The notes beneath the pieces are model-generated. The model searched no databases. It was not told the origin of the DNA and saw only the letters and a program-made list of their open reading frames with translations. A program made the position numbers and the translations under genes. DNA of 64,000 bases from Cordilura impudica. Lineage: Eukaryota; Arthropoda; Insecta; Diptera; Scathophagidae. The DNA is taken from assembly GCA_963682025.1 (NCBI GenBank), contig OY821521.1, positions 48,651,807-48,715,806 of the forward strand, written 5' to 3'. Positions 55,981 through 64,000 of this stretch are shown piece by piece (positions within the stretch are counted from its first letter, which is position 1; each line of letters starts with the position of its first letter).

Positions 55981-57139
55981 AAACATAAATAACTAAATAA
56001 AATTAGTTTATTAGTTAGGATCTTTTTATTGGTCTATGTTTATGCTTGTTGGCCTTTGTTCAACAGAAATAAAATATCGTTGTGAATCAACAAATTTCCA
56101 GTAAAACGGCATCGAGTTGTTAGTGCATATATTTTGCATATTTTGCTATAAATACTTAGTCTATTCAGATATTGTGAATAACTTAATATTGATATTATGC
56201 TAACCATTTCAAGACGTTATGGAAGATTTAAGTGAAGCGGATGCAATCTATCAAAAACTTAAAGAAATTTAAATTTACTAAATACACTGTGAAATTTTTT
56301 CGGGCTCATTGTCCGAGTGATCAGCAATAACAAGTTAGTTTGAAAGTTCTAAGTCACTATAGTAGAACCATCAAAGAATTTCCTTATTTGATTGATTTGA
56401 TGATTTCTCATTTCAGTCTTAAGCAAAATTTTAAATAAATAATATTGCTCTTTATTTAAACAAACAAAAAATTTCATAAAAAATTCTTTAAGAATTAAAA
56501 AAAAATACTAAACTTAATATTTCTCTAATTCTGACATTATATCTGAATGTCACATTTTAACATACAAATGTTGTCATACAATTATTTTTCATAGAACTTA
56601 AATACTCTAGCTCAATTCTGTTTTCATAATTATAAATATAGAGTAGAGTATTTAAAATTTATATAAACTAGAGAATTAGAAAAATATAAAGGCAAACTAT
56701 TTACTTATATATAAACATTTTTCAAATTATAGTATAAATTATTCGAAAATGAAGCAACTGTCTTTGTCAGATTTTAGAAATGTTTAAATATCACAACACA
56801 AACTTAAGTCTGTTAGTGACGAAAGAGAGAAATTGAAGTAAAGAAATTTCAACGAATATAATTTAATTACACTTGTCATTCAAGTGATGTAATCTAAAAA
56901 TCCTTTTAAAGCCTATGAAAAATTTGTATTAAATATAATATTAGAATTAAATACATCAACGATAATTACTGCCTGATAAGTATCTAATAATTTATTAAGG
57001 TTTCTTACTGGTTGCCTTGATGATTTCTCATTTCGTTCTTCAGCAAAATTGTAGCTAAGGCTTAAATAAATAATTTCTATTAATATATCATTGTAAAAAA
57101 TCGGATAAAAATACTCATATATGTTTGGTTTTAGATGAC
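55981..57139. other. AT-rich stretch with one direct repeat pair
   Basis: A block of about 65 bp (TTGATGATTTCTCATTTC...CTTAAATAAATAAT) occurs near 56395 and again near 57015. Otherwise unremarkable. No gene. Confidence 0.5.
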
Positions 57140-57919
57140 AACAAGTAAGAAAAATCCAGTCGGTCTAGACTGACTATACGTTACCCTGTATCATGTGTCT
57201 AAGGACTATATCTCTTTGATCCAACTATTTAGATATAGAAAATAAACATAAACAAAATTTGAGTGGCAAGTTTGTTTGACTTCGGATATGAAAAATTTAA
57301 TATCGGACGCTAATTCTATATGGGGACTAGGTCCAAAAATGGACCGATGCTGACCATATTTGGTTAGGTCACTTTTTTTTTGCAAAAACAAAAACAAACC
57401 AAAATTGAGAAAAATCTGTGCAATATTTTTGGTTTTTGATAGATTTAAGTAAAGGTCGGGAATCAGCTTCATATGGGGGCTATGGCTAAGAATTGTTCTA
57501 CAGGGTTTTTTTTTGGACTACTTATAAATAGATATAATAAACATACATAAACTCAATTTGACTGGTGTCTATATGATAATTTTGATATTATGGCAATTCG
57601 ATCTCATAGCGCTCATTTGTATGGGGACTAGGTCTGAACATGAACCGATTTTCACCAATTTCAACAGCATTCGCGCTATGGCCGAAGGAAGCTTACGTTC
57701 CAAATTTTATCAAAATATATTCATATTTGCGACCAGTAGTTTGATTACAAAGTTTTCATGGACACACAGACGGTTGGACGGACATAGCTAAATGGACTCA
57801 GAAAATGATTCAGAAAGCGATTCTGAGTCGATCGGTGTAATAAATACACAAATATTTTTGGTAGTTACAAACATCAGCACAAAGTCATTATACCCTAACC
57901 ACATAGTGGTATAGGGTAT
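57140..57919 (-). mobile_element. Family A non-autonomous element, copy 6
   Basis: AACAAGTAAGAAAAATCCAG, hairpin AGTCGGTCTAGACTGACTA, then the family sequence to GGTATAGGGTAT. Full length. It is immediately followed by a Helitron-like copy. Confidence 0.85.
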
Positions 57920-58221
57920 TAATATCACTCAGTCTTGTGACCAATGTTTTGTTCTACCATTTTATCCCGATTTTGACCAAGCGTATATTATTTGATAGGT
58001 ATTTCTTTTTAACCGTTTTGCAGATTTACAGATTTTTTAATTTTTTGCTTTATTTTGAGTAAATTGCATTTAAAATTGCTACTAACACATACATAAAATT
58101 ATAAATAAGCTATGTGTGTTTATTAAATTAAATTAAAAGTGCTGGTTTGTGAATTGGCTAAGTTGAAAAATAAAGTTGCCTAGAAATTGCACTCGAATTT
58201 CGAGCGCTGGAATCTGCTAGT
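57920..58221 (+). mobile_element. Helitron-like element (family B), copy 7
   Basis: The 5' end is degraded (ATATCACTCAGTCTTGTGACC) and about 60 bp of the interior is deleted. The 3' end is intact with hairpin GCACTCGAATTTCGAGCGC and GGAATCTGCTAGT. Confidence 0.75.
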
Positions 58222-58271
58222 AAATAATAATCACACGCCCTGTATATGGTATAGTATTCAAAAAACTTATA

Positions 58272-60273
58272 AATAATCTAACCCATAAAAACAAAGTTTT
58301 TATTAAAACTCTTTATTTCCCTATGCATATGACTTTGCATGACTGTTTTAAAATTAATCTTTGATAACAACGAATCTATGGACAAAGTTTCAGATTGATA
58401 GGATGAGGGGAAATGGGGTTTAATTCAGTCCGTGACTGTGTGTGACTGTCTTAAAATTAATCTTTGGCTACAACAAGTCTATGGACAAAGTTTCAGATCG
58501 AACGGATAAGGGGAAATGGGCTGTAAATCACTCCGTGACTGTGCGTGACTATGCGTGACTGCGCGTGACTATGTCGAAGTTAATCATTCTTTACAGCAAG
58601 TCTATCGACCAGGTTTCAGATCGATCGGATAAGGGGAAATGGGCTGTAAATCACTCCGTGACTGTGCGTGACTGTGTGTGACTGTCTTTAAATTAATCTT
58701 TGGCTACAACAAGTCTATGGACAAAGTTTCAGATCGAACGGATAAGGGGAAATGGGCTGCAAATCACTCCGTGATTGTGCGTGACTATGCGTGACTGCGC
58801 GTGACTATGTCGAAGTTAATCATTCTTTACAGCAAGTCTATCGACCAAGTTTCAGATCGATCAGATAAAGGGAAATGGGCTGCAAATCACTCCGTGACTG
58901 TGCGTGACTATGCGCGACTGCGCGTGACTATGTCGAAGTTAATCTTTCTTCACAGCAAGTCTATCGACCAAGTTTCAGATCGATCGGATAAGGGGAAATG
59001 GGCTGTAAATCACTCCGTGACTGTGCGTGACTGTGTCTGACTGTCTTAAAATTAATCTTTGGCTACAACAAGTCTATGGACAAAGTTTCAGATCGAACGG
59101 ATAAGGGGAAATGGGCTGCAAATCACTCCGTGACTGTGCGTGACTATGCGTGACTGCGCGTGACTATGTCGAAGTTAATCATTCTTTACAGCAAGTCTAT
59201 CGACCAAGTTTCAGATCGATCAGATAAGGGGAAATGGGCTGCAAATCACTCCGTGACTGTGCGTGACTATGCGTGACTGCGCGTGACTATGTCGATGTTA
59301 ATCATTCTTTACAGCAAGTCTATCGACCAAGTTTCAGATCGATCGGATAAGGGGAAATGGGCTGTAAATCACTCCGTGACTGTGCGTGACTATGCGTGAC
59401 TGTGTGTGACTGTCTTAAAATTAATCTTTGGCTACAACAAGTCTATGGACAAAGTTTCAGATCGAACGGATAAGGGGAAATGGGCTGAAAATCACTCCGT
59501 GACTGTGCGTGACTATGCGTGACTGCGCGTGACTATGTCGAAGTTAATCTTTCTTTATAGCAAGTCTATCGACCAAGTTTCAGATCGATCGGATAAGGGG
59601 AAATGGGCTGTAAATCACTCCGTGACTGTGCGTGAATATGCGTGACTGTGTGTGACTGTCTTAAAATTAATCTTTGGCTAAAAGTCTATGGACAAAGTTT
59701 CAGATTGATCGGATGAGGGGAAATGGGGTTTTAGTCATTCCGTGACTATGCGTGACTGCGCGTGACTATGTCGAAGTTAATCTTTCTTTATAGCAAGTCT
59801 ATCGACCACGTGTCAGATCGATCGGATAAGGGGAAATGGACTGTAAATCACTCAGTGACTGTTCGTGACTATGCGTGACTGTGAGTGACTGTGCGTGACT
59901 GTGCGTGACTATGTTGCAGTTAATCTTTCTTTACAGAAAGTATTGCGACCAAGTTTCAGATTGATCGGATGAGGGGAAATGGGGTTTAAGTCACTCCGTG
60001 ACTGTGCGTGACTATACGTGACTGTGCACGATTAAGTCAAAGTTAATATTTTTTTCACAGCAAGTGTATGGGCCAAGTTTCAGATCGATCGGATGAGGGG
60101 AAATGACATCTATATCACTCCGTGACTGTGCGTGACTATGCGTGACTGAGCGTGACTATCCCAAAATTAATCTATAGTCACAACAAGACTATGGGCCAAG
60201 TTTCAGATCAATTGGATAAGGGAGACTGTAGTTGACCCACGACAGACAGGCAGACAGAGAGTATGAGTTAAAA
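58272..60273 (-). mobile_element. Family E minisatellite-carrying element, copy 3
   Basis: Reverse-oriented: the hairpin end (AATCTAACCCATAAAAACAA) is at 58273 and the CTGTCTGTC-type end (GACAGACAGGCAGACAGAGA then GTATGAGTTAAA) is at 60273. It holds roughly 16 units of about 120 bp. Two unit types alternate: one with CTTAAAATTAATCTTTGGCT and one with ATGTCGAAGTTAATCATTCT, giving a higher-order repeat. The spacing between them is built from 10-bp GTGACTGTGC/GTGACTATGC subrepeats. Confidence 0.9.
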
Positions 60274-60749
60274 AAAAGGGTTTAAAAGAGGGGGAAAAAT
60301 ATCAGTTTCAATCAATAAAATTATTTCAACTTGGACTGCTGAAGTTATTTGCTAAATAATGAAATGAAATATCATGAATATTTAATGAGTTGTAAATGAA
60401 AAACTAAGCAAACAAACATCAAGGTAAGGAAAAAATATAAAAGATTATTGAAAACATTTTGACCTGAGAATTTCGAAACATTTAGAGGTTTTACTGCACT
60501 TTCACTAGTACTTTCACCCTGACTTGAAATTAACAAACCCCATTTTCTTGGAGATAAATTTTAATGTTAAAATTTGTAAATATATTTAATAGATTTAGAA
60601 ATTTTATGAAATTTTTGAAAAAAACAAAATTGTTTTTAGCTTTGAGTAATTTTATTTACAAGTTTTAGAGGTGAACAACTTTTTGAGGTGCATATAATAT
60701 ATTCAAAATTTTTTAAGGTTTAATGACTCTTTTTTCAATACTAGCTTTT
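60274..60749. other. AT-rich non-coding stretch
   Basis: No gene or repeat recognised. It ends at the TATACCC start of family C copy 2. Confidence 0.5.
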
Positions 60750-63166
60750 TATACCCTCCGCTCCAGTATGCAGAGGGTATATATAAGTTTGCCATTCCGT
60801 TTGTAATAATTAGAAAAAAATTTTGGACCCCATAAAATATATATATTTGTGATCCTTATAACAACCGGAGTTGATATAGCGATGTCCGTCTGTCCGTCTG
60901 TCCGTCTGTGGAAATCACGATGGCGGCATCAATCGGGCAGCTAGGGTGCTCGCTGAAACAAAAAATGATTCATTAACATCCTGAAAAGTTTGCTATTTAA
61001 AATCGTCCAAATCGGTCGATTAGGGCCCGAGATTTAAATGAAGAACTAAAAAAAGTCTTGAAAAAATATAATTTTCTATGTTGTTCTTGTCACGATCACG
61101 TCCTCAATAGGATAGCTAAGGTGATCATTTTTAGTGAGAATGATTCTCCAAATTCATGGGAAGATTTCTATTTCAAAAATCATTAAAATCGGTGGAACAG
61201 GTCCAGGGAAATCTCTGAAAAAGTAAAAAAAAAATGAAAAATATGATGTTTCTATAGTGTTCTTGTTGTTATTCTAAATGTTATATTGTTGTCATAGCTG
61301 GACTTGTTGTTTTTGTGGTAGTTGTGGTAATAATATAATAAAAACTAACCCTTTGTACATCTTTTTATCAACTCTGGTAGAAAAATTTAAAAGTTTCCAT
61401 TGTTTTGGCATCACTAAAAAAATTTACTAGATCATTTCTGTTATTGCCACGAGCCTGCCTGCAAAGTTTCAGATCGATTGGGTCACGGGAAAGGGGTTCA
61501 AATCGATCCAAAATTTTTTCGACAAGCAGACACTACGAGTCAATATAAAGGAAATAAAAATTTACCAGCATCTAAAGCAAATAATGCTAAAATACCTAGT
61601 TGTTAACAAAAAGAAAATAATGTAAATTTAGCAAAAAAAAATTTTATGTATTAATTTATTTAAAGAGAAAAACACAAAAATAACGTTTGATGTTGTATTT
61701 TTTGTGTGTAATATTTACATATACATACATACATACACATATTAAATACTACAAATAATATACATACATATATTCTATACACATATGTATATCCATAATA
61801 ACTGCATGTTAGAAATAAATCGGTATATTATTTTATTTACATAAAATTCTGGAATATTTTTTTGTGGGGAAAATACATTTCTTTTGCATTAACAATTAAC
61901 GCCACAATTTTTTTCCTAATTAGCTTTGCAATAGTTATTTCTATTTTAACATGAATGTTAATATTTTCAACTAGATATCATACAGAACAATGTTAAGAGT
62001 ATTCACGGGCTGGTCTTTTATTTCATACGTTTTTTCATTATTCTTTTACAATTATGAACATAAGTTTGGCATATTAACTTTTTGTTGTCTTTACAAAATA
62101 GAGTTGCCGAGTTATCAATGAGTTTTTTGTTTTCAAAAAAGTTCTACATAGTTATATAGAATTATTATTCTGCTTTACCTATGAAATAACTGATTGCGAT
62201 TACATCTAATTTTTAAAAATTGTTTATAATTACTAAAGCATTATTATTCACATAAATACAAAATTGCACTTTTTAAATTTTCCATTCAAATTTAAGAAAG
62301 TATCAATTCTAATAAAAATTGGAATTAATATTTCCAATTATAAATTAGTAAATATTAATTGAATTTCAGAAAATCATAACAAAACGTCGGAAATAAAAAT
62401 TTTAAATTTAGAAGACATCAATTGCATCTTTAATATATAAATTTTATTCGTTAAACACAAATTGAAATTCCAAAACAAACACCATTTAAAAAATGTTTAC
62501 ATTAAAAAAAAATATTGGCATTCAGGAGAAATTAATAGCTTTTCAGTGACTTAATTAACCAAATTATCAGTAAAATTTTTAAACGATATTCGCTATTGTT
62601 AAAGTCAGCTGTTGTTGTTATCTAAACGACAACCATTTTTGTGTTGTTTATTCAATCGATAAAAACTTAAATTTTTAGATTGAAATGTCGTCATACATAA
62701 ATAAAAATTATAAAATAGTGAAAATATTTTGCTTCTATTAAAAAACTTTTTTATATAAATAAAAAAATTAAATAGCATATTCAATTCATTATTTCATTTT
62801 CAAATAAATACACAGAAATATTAGTAAAAAAAAAAGATATTAAACATAAACATAAAATCATCCTGTCAAACACGAAGTAATTTGCTTTTTTCTATTCTTC
62901 TTTGTGTTTTTCGCTTATTTTGACAGAGATGCCACTCGTTTACAATTTAAATAAATAGAAAAATAGATTTGTCGACTGTCGTTAAGATGTGTGTACTTAG
63001 TGAATCACTTAATCCTCAGTGCAAACAACAATAGCTGTCGATATATTTTGCGATTGTCGGATCGTTGAAATTCTATCGGATCGTTGAATTCGCACTACAG
63101 AAAACATTCAAATGATATTTAAGAATTGCGAACATAAAAATTGTTACATAAATAAACACAATTTGA
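60750..63166 (+). mobile_element. Family C long repeat, copy 2
   Basis: Starts TATACCCTCCGCTCCAGTAT and is collinear with 35560-37442 (for example CATGTTAGAAATAAATCGGT, CTGGTCTTTTATTTCATACG, ATTTAAGAATTGCGAACA). About 550 bp at roughly 62547-63097 are absent from copy 1 and replace about 35 bp there. They are probably a separate insertion or a segment lost from copy 1. Confidence 0.75.
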
Positions 63167-63435
63167 TGAGAATTTTATTAAGAGCTTTTTGGTCCCTTAG
63201 TGGGATGGGAGTGGGATATCTATCAAAATAAATGTTTTGTAACTCTAGACAACGGTTTTTTAATTTTTCACAAATGCACTATTTTGAATTTTTTCCTATT
63301 TGTGTGTAAAACCTTACAAATAAAACTTATACTGAGAAACTAGACAAATTAACCTTTCCGAAGGTATATAACATATCTAACTAAAATTTTATAACCTCGA
63401 TACTGTAATACCCATAATATGTTAACCTCAGGAAA
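63167..63435. other. AT-rich non-coding stretch
   Basis: Nothing recognised. Confidence 0.5.
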
Positions 63436-64000
63436 AACAAGTAAGAAAATTATAGTCGGTCTAGACCGACTATACGATACCCTATACCATGCGTTTAGAA
63501 ACCCTATCTCTTAGGCCCAACTAACTGGACATAGAAAATAAGCAAAAACCAAATTTGAGTGGGATTTTTATTAATTTTTTTGGCTGCAGATATGAAAAAG
63601 TTCATATCGGATTCTATATCCATATGGGTACTAGGTCTAAAAAAGGACCGATCCTGATCATGTTTGGTAAAGTCTTTTGTATTTTGCAAATATATATATA
63701 CAAACAAAATTTGAGAAGAATTAGTGCAATATTTTTGTTTTTTAATAGATTTAAGTGAAGATCGGGAAGCAGCTCAATATGGGGCCAAAGGGATCGTTTT
63801 TGGACTACTCATTAGTGGATGTAATGAACGCATACAAACCCAATTTGAGTAAGGTCTATATGACAATTTGGATCTTATGGCAATTTATGTCGATTTCATA
63901 GGGGTAATTTGTATGGGGGCTAGGTCTCAACATGGACCGATTCTCACCAATTTCAATAGCGTTCATCCCATGGTCGATGGAAGCTTACATACCAAATTTC
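63436..64000 (-). mobile_element. Family A element, copy 7, running off the window
   Basis: AACAAGTAAGAAAATTATAG and the perfect palindrome TAGTCGGTCTAGACCGACTA near 63452, then typical family sequence to the window end. The TATACCC end lies outside. Confidence 0.85.

Noticed and set aside
58801..59040. 79-codon ORF with internal peptide repeat
   Set aside because: Produced by the ~120-bp family E unit. It breaks in neighbouring units.

Overview
This is eukaryotic, very AT-rich nuclear DNA, most likely from a higher (muscoid/calyptrate) fly. The grounds are non-LTR retrotransposons of insect type, Tc1/mariner remnants, Helitron-like termini, many short non-autonomous repeats ending in TATACCC, and one spliced-exon signature. 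The fly assignment is inference from repeat style; no single-copy marker gene was recognised. I see no prokaryotic gene, rRNA or CRISPR array.

Only one piece looks like a host gene: a 57-bp minus-strand cassette exon at 28954-29010 with a pyrimidine-rich acceptor and a consensus GTAAGT donor. If real, much of the window is probably intron of a minus-strand gene. Nearly everything else is nested transposons.

Layout: 0.6-9.3 kb holds three copies of repeat family A, a tandem duplication (4.1-7.1 kb) with a Helitron-like element and a LINE tail inserted in its second unit, and a family A copy split by a large insertion. 9.9-12.3 kb is a decayed RTE-type LINE. 13.1-13.8 kb is a MITE with 30-bp inverted ends and TA duplications, and a second copy lies at 39.0-39.7 kb. 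15.6-19.7 kb holds family A, a Tc1 relic, a tandemly duplicated Helitron+Tc1 block, and a relic of an uncharacterised insect ORF family. 20.2-28.7 kb is a nested inverted-repeat structure around an RTE-type LINE, itself split by an RNase-H-bearing LINE with an 8-bp target duplication. 29.3-31.2 kb is a jockey-like LINE split by a minisatellite-carrying element. 31.8-40.2 kb is a Tc1 element followed by stacked insertions, including a family A copy split by an element with a long ATTTTTC array, and a minus-strand LINE whose reverse transcriptase is still open for 284 codons. 41.6-48.4 kb holds two further array-bearing elements, a mariner-type fragment and a 17-bp repeat array. 50.8-53.9 kb is a ~950-bp palindrome followed by a second 17-bp-type array. 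54.5-56.0 kb is a fold-back element flanked by an 11-bp duplication. 57.1-64.0 kb repeats families A, B, E and C.

The unifying theme is a set of non-autonomous elements (families A, C, D and probably E) that share modules: a TATACCC end, a GTCCGTC-rich module, a terminal hairpin, and in A and D a CTTACTTGTT end. Family D and E copies carry internal minisatellites whose length differs sharply between copies. The architecture recalls Helentron-associated (DINE-1-like) elements, but that classification is inference.
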